NCBI RefSeq assembly: GCF_049800835.1
Contig: NZ_JBNAFU010000002.1
Coordinates: 124,001-188,000, forward strand
Reading direction: 5' to 3'
Origin: Dinoroseobacter sp049800835
GTDB taxonomy: Bacteria; Pseudomonadota; Alphaproteobacteria; Rhodobacterales; Rhodobacteraceae
Length of the DNA: 64,000 bases
Shown: positions 1 through 6,982 of the stretch, piece after piece
How positions within the stretch are numbered: the first letter of the stretch is position 1
Layout of the letters: every line of letters begins with the position of its first letter
The notes under the pieces: model-generated
Databases searched by the model: none
What the model was told of the DNA's origin: nothing
Seen by the model: the letters and a program-made list of their open reading frames with translations, nothing else
Made by a program: the position numbers and the translations under genes

Positions 1-125
1 AGCGAGTATTCCGAGTGGACGCGCAGGTGAACGAATTTTGGTGAGCTGCTCATGACCCGAACGATAGGATGGTCGGTGGCGACGGAAAACCGGCCATCCG
101 ATTTATCCACAGAAATCTGGCGTGA

Positions 126-326
126 TCAGTAATGGGGCGGGCGTTCATCGCCGAGGATGACGCCGCCTGTGCCCTCGGCATCGCGTTCGGCCTCACGCGC
201 CATCAGGCGAGTGACGCGGGCTTGAAGCTGGTCGATCTCAACCCCGCGGGCCGCCAGCATCGCCGACAGCTCATCCACGGTTTTTTCCAGATGCGCGATG
301 CGTTCTTCGAGCGCCTGATCTGCCAT
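126..326 (-). CDS. slyX: SlyX family protein
   Basis: A 66-residue protein beginning MADQALEERI. It is almost entirely a predicted coiled coil with heptad-spaced leucines and charged residues, and ends in a short PPHY tail. Size, coiled-coil character and the PPHY ending are typical of SlyX, a small protein of unknown molecular function. The start at 326 is preferred over the frame's upstream start because the complementary-strand sequence GGAGGAAAG lies just before this ATG. It is divergent from hisS, with about 95 bp between the two starts, so the promoters must share that gap. Confidence 0.8.
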   Translation of the reverse strand: MADQALEERIAHLEKTVDELSAMLAARGVEIDQLQARVTRLMAREAERDAEGTGGVILGDERPPHY

Positions 327-421
327 CGTCTCTTTCCTCCGATCCGGAACACCGGCTGCACCTTGCCCCCTTTGGCCCGGCGCGGTAAAGGCTGCGCCAA
401 CTGACCCGAGAGGCCCGCAAG

Positions 422-1915
422 ATGGCAAAACCCAAGAAAACGCCGCGTCCCAAGGCGGTCACGCCCAAGGGGTTTCGCGACTATTTCGGCGCAGATGTGA
501 CCGAACGCAAGATCATGCTGGATGGGATTGCCGAGGTGTATCATCGCTACGGGTTTGATCCGCTGGAAACCTCTGCCGTAGAGACGGTCGAGGCGCTGGG
601 CAAGTTCCTGCCGGATGTCGACCGCCCGAACGAAGGGGTCTTTGCCTGGCAGGAAGAAGACGCCGATTGGCTGGCGCTACGCTATGACCTGACCGCGCCG
701 CTGGCGCGGGTGGCAGCCCAGTTTCGCAATGATCTGCCGAGCCCTTACCGGCGCTATGCGATGGGGCCTGTCTGGCGCAACGAGAAACCGGGACCGGGGC
801 GGTTTCGGCAGTTTTATCAGTGCGATGCGGACACGGTGGGCGCGCCTTCAGTGGCAGCGGATGCCGAGGTGTGCGCGATGCTGTCGGACGCTTTGGAGGC
901 CGTTGGGATCGAGCGTGGCGACTACATCGTGCGGATCAACAACCGCAAGGTTCTGAATGGCGTGATGGAGGTTGCGGGCGTGCTCGACCCCGCTGACCCG
1001 TCGAAGTTCGAAGCGGAACGCGGGATCGTCCTGCGCGCCATCGACAAGCTGGACCGGCTGGGAGAGGGCGGCGTGCGTGCGCTGCTTGGCGGCGGGCGCG
1101 AGGATGAAAGCGGCGATTTCACCAAAGGCGCGGGCCTGTCCGATGATCAGGCCGGCCGCGTGATGGCGTTCATGGCAGCCCGGCGGGACACCGGGGCGCA
1201 GACCTGCGCCGTTCTGAGTGATCTGGTGCGCGGGTCGGAGACGGGCGAAGCGGGCGTGTCCGAGTTGGAGACCATCGCGGACCTGATGGACGCGCAAGGC
1301 TATGGGGCGGACCGCGCAGTGATCGACCCATCCGTCGTGCGCGGGCTGGGATATTACACTGGCCCCGTCTTCGAGGCCGAGCTGACCTTCGAGATCCTTG
1401 ACGAAAAGGGGCGTCCGCGCCAGTTCGGCTCGGTCGCGGGGGGCGGGCGCTATGACGGTCTGGTCAGGCGTTTTACCGGGCAGGCGGTGCCCGCGACGGG
1501 TATCTCCATCGGGGTGGACCGCTTGCTCGCGGCACTGCGGATGAAGGGGCGCTTGGGGGGCGCTGAGGCGGGGCCAGTGATCGTCACCGTGATGGATCGC
1601 GACCGGCTCCCGGCCTATCAATCCATGGTGTCGGAGTTGCGCAATGCAGGCATCCGGGCCGAGATGTATCTGGGCAACCCCAAGAACTTCGGCAACCAGT
1701 TGAAATACGCCGACAAGCGCAACGCGCCGGTGGCCATCATTCAGGGCTCGGACGAGGCGGAGAGCGGCGTTGTTCAGATCAAGGACCTGATCCTGGGCGC
1801 CAAGATTGCCGAAAGCGCCAGTCTGGATGAATGGAAAGCGCAGCCTGCGCAGCGCGAGATCGCGCGGAACGATCTGGTGGCGGAAGTGCGCAAGATCCTG
1901 AACGGGGACGCCTGA
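422..1915 (+). CDS. hisS: Histidine--tRNA ligase
   Basis: A 497-residue class II aminoacyl-tRNA synthetase that charges tRNA-His in the cytosol. Visible motifs are the N-terminal PKGFRDYFG segment (motif 1 region), motif 2 around GPVWRNEKPGPGRFRQF, the histidine-binding GLGYYTGPVFE segment (about residue 305), and motif 3 near GISIGVDRLL, followed by an anticodon-binding domain from about residue 375. It is longer than the roughly 420-residue E. coli enzyme, as in the alphaproteobacterial type. It heads a run in which hisZ follows after 3 bp, then hisG and panC, so co-transcription is likely. Confidence 0.96.
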   Translation: MAKPKKTPRPKAVTPKGFRDYFGADVTERKIMLDGIAEVYHRYGFDPLETSAVETVEALGKFLPDVDRPNEGVFAWQEEDADWLALRYDLTAPLARVAAQFRNDLPSPYRRYAMGPVWRNEKPGPGRFRQFYQCDADTVGAPSVAADAEVCAMLSDALEAVGIERGDYIVRINNRKVLNGVMEVAGVLDPADPSKFEAERGIVLRAIDKLDRLGEGGVRALLGGGREDESGDFTKGAGLSDDQAGRVMAFMAARRDTGAQTCAVLSDLVRGSETGEAGVSELETIADLMDAQGYGADRAVIDPSVVRGLGYYTGPVFEAELTFEILDEKGRPRQFGSVAGGGRYDGLVRRFTGQAVPATGISIGVDRLLAALRMKGRLGGAEAGPVIVTVMDRDRLPAYQSMVSELRNAGIRAEMYLGNPKNFGNQLKYADKRNAPVAIIQGSDEAESGVVQIKDLILGAKIAESASLDEWKAQPAQREIARNDLVAEVRKILNGDA

Positions 1916-1918
1916 GCC

Positions 1919-3022
1919 ATGACCGTGACTCTGGCCCATCGCAAAGTCGCGGCGCGGCTGCTGGAGGCGCTTGTCGCTGGCGGCGCGCAGCCGGTGGAGG
2001 CGGACGTGCTGCAACCGGCGGAAACGTTGCTGGACCTTTATGGCGAGAATATCCGCCACCGGGCCTACGTGACCAATGATCCGATCAAGGGCGAACAGAT
2101 GCTGCGCCCAGATTTCACGGTGCCGGTCGTTCAGATGCACATGACCGGCGGTGCGGAGCCTGCGCGCTATGCCTATGCGGGCGAGGTGTTTCGCAAGCAG
2201 TTGGCGGGGACGGACCGGCCCAACGAGTTCCTGCAGGTGGGCTACGAGGTGTTTGATGGCACCGACCCGGCGGCCGCGGATGCCGAGGTCTTCACGACCA
2301 TCCGGGGGCTGCTGGGCACGCTCGACCTGCGCGCGACGATCGGGGATATCGGGATCTTGCAGGCGGCGGTCGCAGGGTTGGAGACGACGGAGCGCCGCAA
2401 GGTGGCGCTGGCCCGGCACATCTGGCGGCCCCGGCGGTTCCGGGCCTTGCTGGACCGGTTTGGCGGGCGCGCGCCTCAGCCTTCGGGACGGGCAGAGCTG
2501 GTCGCCGCAGTCGAGACGGAGGGCGCGGATGCCATGATTGCCGCCGCGGGCCCCGTGCAGGGCGTGCGCGCAGCAACCGAGATTGCCGCACGGCTTGAAG
2601 CACTGCGAGAGGATGTGCACGCTGCTCCGATCCCGCCCGCACAGGTGCAGGTGGTCGAGGATATCACCCGCCTGCGCGAAACCGCACCGAATGCGCTGGA
2701 GCATCTGCGGGACCTGGCGGTGGACCTGCCGGCCGTGGGACCGGCGCTGGACCGGATGGAGGCGCGGCTGGAGGCGTTGAGGGCGCAGGGCGTGGATGTG
2801 TCCACGCTGGAGTTCGATGGCACCTATGGGCGTGCCTCGCTGGAGTATTACGACGGGTTCGTTTTCGGCCTGTACGCGCCACGGCGGCCGCACATGCCGC
2901 CACTGGCCTCTGGAGGGCGCTACGACGCGCTGACGGCTGTGCTGGGGCAGGGGCGGGCCATTCCGGCGGTGGGCGGGATCATCCGTGCCGGGCTGGTCGC
3001 CGATCTGGAGGGCGCCTCATGA
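1919..3022 (+). CDS. hisZ: ATP phosphoribosyltransferase regulatory subunit
   Basis: A 367-residue HisZ, a catalytically inactive paralogue of histidyl-tRNA synthetase. It complexes with the short form of HisG and makes it active and histidine-sensitive at the first step of histidine synthesis. The HisS-like fold is recognisable in LRPDFTVPVVQMH (motif 1/2 region), YAGEVFRKQ, and the C-terminal LASGGRYDALTAVLG segment. It lacks the anticodon-binding domain. The start lies 3 bp after the hisS stop and the end overlaps the hisG start by 4 bp (ATGA), so the subunits are translationally coupled. Confidence 0.93.
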   Translation: MTVTLAHRKVAARLLEALVAGGAQPVEADVLQPAETLLDLYGENIRHRAYVTNDPIKGEQMLRPDFTVPVVQMHMTGGAEPARYAYAGEVFRKQLAGTDRPNEFLQVGYEVFDGTDPAAADAEVFTTIRGLLGTLDLRATIGDIGILQAAVAGLETTERRKVALARHIWRPRRFRALLDRFGGRAPQPSGRAELVAAVETEGADAMIAAAGPVQGVRAATEIAARLEALREDVHAAPIPPAQVQVVEDITRLRETAPNALEHLRDLAVDLPAVGPALDRMEARLEALRAQGVDVSTLEFDGTYGRASLEYYDGFVFGLYAPRRPHMPPLASGGRYDALTAVLGQGRAIPAVGGIIRAGLVADLEGAS

Positions 3023-3747
3023 GCCTGAAGCTTGGTGTGCCGTCCAAGGGGCGGCTGATGGACAAGACTTTCGACTGGTTCGGCAAACGTGGCCTGCACC
3101 TGAGCCGGGCCGGGTCCGACCGGGAATATGCCGGCGCTGTGGAAGGGGTCGACGGTATCTCGCTCGTGCTGCTGTCAGCCGGGGAGATCCCGCGCGAGCT
3201 GGCGGCGGGTCGGATTCACATGGGCGTGACCGGCACCGACCTGGTGCAGGAGAAGATCGCCGACTGGCGGATGCGGATCACCCGGATCGACGAGATGGGG
3301 TTTGGCCATGCCGACCTGGTGCTTGCCGTGCCGAAATCCTGGGTCGACGTCGAAACACTGGATGATCTGGACGCGGTGGCAGCGCAGTTTCGGCGCACCC
3401 ATGGGCACCGGCTGCGGATCGCAACGAAATACCATGCGCTCGTGCACGCCCACCTGCGCGGCTACGGCGTGGCCGATTACCAACTGGTTGACAGTCAGGG
3501 GGCGACCGAAGGTACCGTGGCCAACCTTACGGCCGAGGCAATCGCAGACATTACCTCGACGGGCGAGACATTGCGCGCCAACCATCTTAAGGTCCTCAAG
3601 GGCGCGCCGGTCCTGCGTTCGCAGGCAACGCTGTTTGCCTCGCGCACAGCGGAGTGGGGCGCTGCGGAGCAGGCCGCGCTGCGAGCGCTTGGCACGCTCC
3701 TGGAACGGGACTTGACGGAAGGGGTCATCCATGAGGGCGACCGATGA
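3019..3747 (+). CDS. hisG: ATP phosphoribosyltransferase catalytic subunit, short form
   Basis: A 242-residue short-form HisG, which joins ATP and PRPP to give phosphoribosyl-ATP, the committed step of histidine synthesis. It begins with the typical GVPSKGRL segment. The PRPP-binding loop is visible as ADITSTGETLRAN near residue 175. The C-terminal regulatory domain of long-form HisG is absent, which fits the presence of hisZ immediately upstream. The start overlaps the hisZ end by 4 bp and the stop overlaps the panC start by 4 bp. Confidence 0.95.
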   Translation: MSLKLGVPSKGRLMDKTFDWFGKRGLHLSRAGSDREYAGAVEGVDGISLVLLSAGEIPRELAAGRIHMGVTGTDLVQEKIADWRMRITRIDEMGFGHADLVLAVPKSWVDVETLDDLDAVAAQFRRTHGHRLRIATKYHALVHAHLRGYGVADYQLVDSQGATEGTVANLTAEAIADITSTGETLRANHLKVLKGAPVLRSQATLFASRTAEWGAAEQAALRALGTLLERDLTEGVIHEGDR

Positions 3748-4589
3748 CTGAAGTGATCCGCGATGTGGCGACACTGCGCATGTTGCAGGGCACGTGGCGG
3801 CGGGCGGGCGAAAGCATCGGGTTGGTCCCGACCATGGGCGCGCTGCATGCCGGGCACATGGCGCTGGTTCAGGCCGCGCGCGAGGAATGTGCCCACGTCA
3901 TTGCAACGGTGTTCGTGAATCCAACGCAGTTTTCGCCATCCGAAGACCTGGATGCGTATCCGGACGTGTTCGATGCGGACCTGCAATTGCTGCGCGACAA
4001 TCGGGTGGATGTCTGCTTCGCGCCAACGCGCGACATCATGTATCCGGACGGGTTTGCGACCACTGTCCGGGTGTCGGGGCTGACCGACCATTTGTGCGGG
4101 GCCACCCGTCCGGGGCATTTCGACGGGGTGACGCAGGTTGTGGCGAAGTTGCTGAATCTCGGGGCGGCGGACCGCGCGTATTTCGGCCAGAAAGACTGGC
4201 AGCAACTGGCTGTCGTGCGCCAGATGGCGCGCGATCTGAACTTCCCGACAGAGATCGTGGGCGTGCCGACCGTGCGGGCTGCCGACGGGCTGGCCCTGAG
4301 TTCGCGCAATGTCTACCTGACCGAGGCTGAGCGCGAGATCGCGCCTGTTCTGAACCGGACGCTGCGCAATGCGGCCGCCCAGATCGCGCGCGGGCACGGG
4401 GCTGCAGGCGTGTGCGAGGCATCCGCGCGCGCGCTGATCGAGGCGGGGTTTTCATCCGTCGATTATCTGGAATGTCGGGACGCGCAAACCCTTGCTGCGC
4501 AGGAACGCCCGAACCCGGGAACCGCTCGCGTTTTCGCAGCGGCCAAGCTGGGCAAGGCGCGGCTGATCGACAACGTTGCGGTGGGCTAG
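3744..4589 (+). CDS. panC: Pantoate--beta-alanine ligase
   Basis: A 281-residue pantothenate synthetase that condenses pantoate and beta-alanine using ATP through a pantoyl-adenylate. The nucleotidyltransferase HIGH-type motif is seen as MGALHAGH (residues 31-38). The FVNPTQF segment follows near residue 60, the DGLALSSRNVYL segment carries the KMSKS-equivalent region, and RPGHFDGVTQVV is the pantoate-binding part. It overlaps hisG by 4 bp and appears to be the last gene of the hisS-hisZ-hisG-panC operon. No strong terminator is visible downstream. Confidence 0.95.
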   Translation: MTEVIRDVATLRMLQGTWRRAGESIGLVPTMGALHAGHMALVQAAREECAHVIATVFVNPTQFSPSEDLDAYPDVFDADLQLLRDNRVDVCFAPTRDIMYPDGFATTVRVSGLTDHLCGATRPGHFDGVTQVVAKLLNLGAADRAYFGQKDWQQLAVVRQMARDLNFPTEIVGVPTVRAADGLALSSRNVYLTEAEREIAPVLNRTLRNAAAQIARGHGAAGVCEASARALIEAGFSSVDYLECRDAQTLAAQERPNPGTARVFAAAKLGKARLIDNVAVG

Positions 4590-4688
4590 CAGAAGACCGC
4601 AACCACCGGCGTCAACTGCCGTGTCGCGGCAGGCGCCGCGTCCTTGCGAAGAAACGCGTTGAGACCGCTTGACCTGCGGTACGCGGCG

Positions 4689-5135
4689 TTAGCTGCCGCA
4701 GGTGATTGGCTCGGGCGTCATCAGAAACCCGGCGCTCGTGTATTCGGCATACTGGCGCTGGAATTCGAGGCTGACGAGCGCCAGTCCGTCCGGCGACCAT
4801 TCGTACCGAAGGCGACCGCCTGCGACCTCCCCTTCGGTGAGCCGCAGAATGACGAGATGCTCTTCGAGGTCGTTGCCGAGGGCAGCGATGCGCCATGCGC
4901 TCCCGCCATTGAAAATGGGGGAGGATACAAGCGCTTCGAGGCTTTGGGACGCCGACGAGCGCCGTTCTGCCGAGAAGTTCGGCGCGATGTCATCCAGCAT
5001 GGCAGACACGCTTGCGCCATCGTTCGATCCGATCACTTCGAGAAACCGGCAGGTCTTGTCCGTGGTGTCCGCAACTGCGGGCAGGGCGAAACAGGAACTC
5101 GCAAGGACAACGGACAGGAGGGCTGGCAGGCGCAT
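4689..5135 (-). CDS. Small exported protein of unknown function
   Basis: A 148-residue protein starting MRLPALLSVVLASSCFALPAVA, a clear Sec signal peptide with likely cleavage after AVA. The mature part is small and acidic, and has two cysteines that could form one disulfide (after TDKT near the N-terminus, and in the ending PITCGS). I do not recognise the family. The start at 5135 is chosen because it places the signal peptide at the N-terminus; the longer frame adds 45 unlikely residues. It lies downstream of the VPLPA-CTERM gene on the same strand, but a terminator-like hairpin separates them. Confidence 0.6.
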   Translation of the reverse strand: MRLPALLSVVLASSCFALPAVADTTDKTCRFLEVIGSNDGASVSAMLDDIAPNFSAERRSSASQSLEALVSSPIFNGGSAWRIAALGNDLEEHLVILRLTEGEVAGGRLRYEWSPDGLALVSLEFQRQYAEYTSAGFLMTPEPITCGS

Positions 5136-5165
5136 GGTGTGGTCTTCTTCTTGTCGCTTCGTGTT

Positions 5166-5197
5166 GAAAAAAAGGGCGCTCTGACGAACGCCCCCTT
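5166..5197 (-). terminator. Rho-independent terminator of the VPLPA-CTERM gene
   Basis: Read on the minus strand, a GC-rich stem (AAGGGGGCG against CGCCC) with a loop of about 10 nt is followed by a run of seven T. It begins about 24 bp after the stop of the gene at 5221-6051. Confidence 0.75.
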
Positions 5198-5220
5198 CGT
5201 GTATCAGATGTCGATATGTC

Positions 5221-6051
5221 TTACGACTTCTTGCGGCGGCGCATAAGGCCCAGTGCCCCAAGACCCGCAAGGATCAGCGGCGCAGAGGCCGGCAGTGGAA
5301 CGACGCCCGGGTTCGGAGTGGGCGGCTGACCACCGAAGGTACCGCCTTGAATGAATACGGCCGAATCGAACGCAGAGTCGCCAGTGTCGGAGACGATCAT
5401 TTCAAGCGTGTAAGTTTCGCCGATGGTCAGGCCGGTTGCCGAGGCCAGCAGCACATCGGTGAACCCGTCATATTCGATGTCGAACGGCGGGTTGCCGCCG
5501 AAATCGCCGAAATCGTTGTCGTTGTAGAACTGCGAGTTCACGTTGTTGTTCACAGTGTCGATCTCAACCGGCTGGTTGGTGCCGGGGATTAGCGCGATGT
5601 TCTCTGTCCCGGTGATGCCCGGACCGCTGAGCAGGAAGTCGAACGTGTCGTTGAACGAGGAGTTCACGAACTCGTTGTACTCTTCCGACGCCCACACGTA
5701 GTTGAAGAACAGGTCCCCTGTCTGAGTTTCAAACTCGATCTTGAGCGATGACTGGCTGCCCGGGCCAGAGGTGTTGTCCGCCGAGTTCGGTCCGACAGCA
5801 GATGCCGCCGTGCCAGAGGTGATGATGATCCCGTCGCTGATGCCGATCACGCCGCCATCCGAGAACCCACCAGCGGAGAGGTTGTTCACCCCGTCGTTGC
5901 TGGTGTAGGTCGCGCTCGAGATTGTTACACCTGTTCCGAGGATAGAGTTCGCGAGTGTCGTCGCGTCTTCGGTTGGGGTCACAGTCAGCGCGTTTGCGCC
6001 TGTTGCGACCATGACCGCCAAGGCGGAGGTCGCAAGTGTTCTATAGAGCAT
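5221..6051 (-). CDS. Choice-of-anchor L domain protein with VPLPA-CTERM tail
   Basis: A 276-residue secreted protein. It has an N-terminal signal peptide (MLYRTLATSALAVMVATGANA). A choice-of-anchor L type domain follows, recognisable by SDGIIITSG, an aromatic FFNYVWASEEYNEFVN segment and a DTFDFLLSG stretch. The C-terminus is a VPLPA-CTERM sorting tail: VPLPAS, then a hydrophobic helix, then RRRKKS. Such tails are recognised by an exosortase-like transpeptidase in Rhodobacterales that make exopolysaccharide. No exosortase gene is in this window. The start at 6051 follows the complementary sequence CTGGAGGCATTCAAC. The protein is rich in Asn, Asp and Thr and poor in Arg, as expected of an extracellular protein. 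Confidence 0.85.
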   Translation of the reverse strand: MLYRTLATSALAVMVATGANALTVTPTEDATTLANSILGTGVTISSATYTSNDGVNNLSAGGFSDGGVIGISDGIIITSGTAASAVGPNSADNTSGPGSQSSLKIEFETQTGDLFFNYVWASEEYNEFVNSSFNDTFDFLLSGPGITGTENIALIPGTNQPVEIDTVNNNVNSQFYNDNDFGDFGGNPPFDIEYDGFTDVLLASATGLTIGETYTLEMIVSDTGDSAFDSAVFIQGGTFGGQPPTPNPGVVPLPASAPLILAGLGALGLMRRRKKS

Positions 6052-6137
6052 GTTGAATGCCTCCAGAAAAAAAGCCCGACTGAGTGGGCAACTTGAAAAA
6101 GGGCACCGACAAAAAGGCACCACTGCTAACGTTAATA

Positions 6138-6166
6138 AGATATCAACTTTTGTTGAATCGAGTCAA
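6138..6166 (-). promoter_or_regulatory. Candidate sigma-70 promoter for the VPLPA-CTERM gene
   Basis: On the minus strand TTGACT (6161-6166) is followed after 17 bp by ATATCT (6138-6143) in an AT-rich stretch, 87 bp upstream of the start codon at 6051. The -35 element overlaps the inverted repeat GTTGA-N6-TCAAC, a possible operator. Confidence 0.4.
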
Positions 6167-6224
6167 CGAAAACGACCCTTGTCATCTGATTTTCATACTC
6201 GGTTTCTGCAGCCGGACGCGCGGG

Positions 6225-6250
6225 AAAAACCCCAAAGAAAGGGGGTTTTT
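6225..6250 (-). terminator. Terminator of the DUF1489 gene
   Basis: AAAAACCCC (6225-6233) pairs with GGGGTTTTT (6242-6250) around a short A-rich loop, directly after the stop codon at 6253. Minus-strand transcripts end in a T run. The symmetry of the A and T flanks means it could work in both directions. Confidence 0.75.
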
Positions 6251-6252
6251 GG

Positions 6253-6684
6253 TCAGCGCACGCCAATCTCGGCCAGGGCCATCTCCAGTTTTGCGGGCAG
6301 TGCCTCTTCACGGCGGGATTGGCTGCGCAAATCGGCGGGGGCGTCCGAGACAGGCAAATAGCGCCAGCCTTGGAAGGGGCGTTTCGGGGCGGCCTCGGTC
6401 CGGGTGACGCTCGGGTCCAGCACAATCGCGCAGCGGCGGATGCCATCGGCGCCCGTCACCTCATCCAGGCGCAGGATCGGCTGGCGCGCCAGGACCACGC
6501 CCTTGAACACCCAGTAGAGCGAGCCGCCGTTGAGGATCTCGGCCTCGCGTTTTGGCCACATGCGGGTGACGTGGACGGGCAACCCTTCGGCGTTCTTGGC
6601 GCGGTTTTGCTGTTGCCAGTGCAGCAGGTCTTCGACCTTTTCGGCGCCGACGCAAAGCTTGATCAGATGTACCGTCTTGTCCAC
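6253..6684 (-). CDS. DUF1489 family protein
   Basis: A 143-residue alphaproteobacterial protein of unknown function. It is recognised by the N-terminal VHLIKLCVGAE segment, the TRMWPKREAEIL and GGSLYWVFKG segments, and the conserved RPFQGWRYLP region. There is no signal peptide or membrane segment, so it is probably cytosolic. The GTG at 6684 is chosen over another GTG at 6699 because a GGGGAAG sequence sits just upstream of it. It is divergent from nrdJ across a complex regulatory region, but the family has no known link to ribonucleotide reduction. Confidence 0.8.
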   Translation of the reverse strand: MDKTVHLIKLCVGAEKVEDLLHWQQQNRAKNAEGLPVHVTRMWPKREAEILNGGSLYWVFKGVVLARQPILRLDEVTGADGIRRCAIVLDPSVTRTEAAPKRPFQGWRYLPVSDAPADLRSQSRREEALPAKLEMALAEIGVR

Positions 6685-6735
6685 CGCGCTTCCCCGCACT
6701 TATCCACAGATTCGCCCACAGCGGGCATGTCGACT

Positions 6736-6751
6736 ACACCGTATATCGTAG
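6736..6751. promoter_or_regulatory. Candidate NrdR box
   Basis: ACACCGTATATCGTAG agrees at 12 of 16 positions with the general NrdR-box consensus acaCwAtATaTwGtgt, including the central tATaT. It lies about 230 bp upstream of nrdJ and before the inverted repeat and RNA element. NrdR boxes usually occur in pairs; no convincing second box was found. NrdR represses ribonucleotide reductase genes, so the location fits. Confidence 0.45.
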
Positions 6752-6808
6752 TTTTCTGAGCTTGCGCTGCAACCTGTTGTGGAAAACCGGTGTTTCGAAC
6801 TAGACTAT

Positions 6809-6845
6809 AGACCGGTCGACTCGCTTGAAATTTGTCGACCGGTCT
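6809..6845. repeat. 12-bp perfect inverted repeat upstream of nrdJ
   Basis: AGACCGGTCGAC (6809-6820) and GTCGACCGGTCT (6834-6845) are exact reverse complements separated by 13 bp. Each arm also contains the self-palindromes GACCGGTC and GTCGAC. The repeat ends three bases before the tRNA-like element. It could be an operator for a dimeric regulator or, if transcribed, a stable stem-loop at the 5' end of the leader. Confidence 0.8.
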
Positions 6846-6847
6846 TA

Positions 6848-6959
6848 TGCGAGCTAGCTCAGTAGGATAGAGCACTCCGCTTCCTAGTACGGTACCTCTG
6901 TGGACGCAGGGACAGCGTACGGCGGAGAGGACGCAGGTTCAAGTCCTGCTCTCGCACCA
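6848..6959 (+). ncRNA. tRNA-like RNA with enlarged anticodon arm in the nrdJ leader
   Basis: The element has a tRNA layout. The acceptor GCGAGC (6849-6854) faces TCTCGC (6950-6955) with the inner pair mismatched. The D stem is GCTC/GAGC with an AGTAGGATA loop. The T arm is canonical (GCAGG, loop TTCAAGT, CCTGC), the variable region is 5 nt, and CCA is encoded at 6957-6959. The anticodon stem CTCCG(C) at 6875-6880 meets (G)CGGAG at 6922-6927, but the loop is extended by 36 nt (6887-6922) that fold on themselves through GTAC/GTAC and a 5-bp hairpin. TTCCTA and the surrounding exon sequence resemble tRNA-Arg(CCU). The acceptor is one base short. The CCA end is 23 nt before the nrdJ start codon. 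It may be a decayed tRNA or a cis-acting tRNA mimic; normal decoding is unlikely. Confidence 0.7.
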
Positions 6960-6982
6960 AATTCCTCAAAGGACCTGCTGCC

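Noticed and set aside
848..2893. A 681-codon antisense frame opposite hisS-hisZ
   Set aside because: Shadow of two unmistakable genes; there is no ribosome-binding site or domain.
6848..6959. A tRNA-Arg(CCU) with a self-splicing group I intron
   Set aside because: The insert is only 36 nt, far too short for a group I intron core. The acceptor stem and anticodon loop also deviate from a working tRNA.
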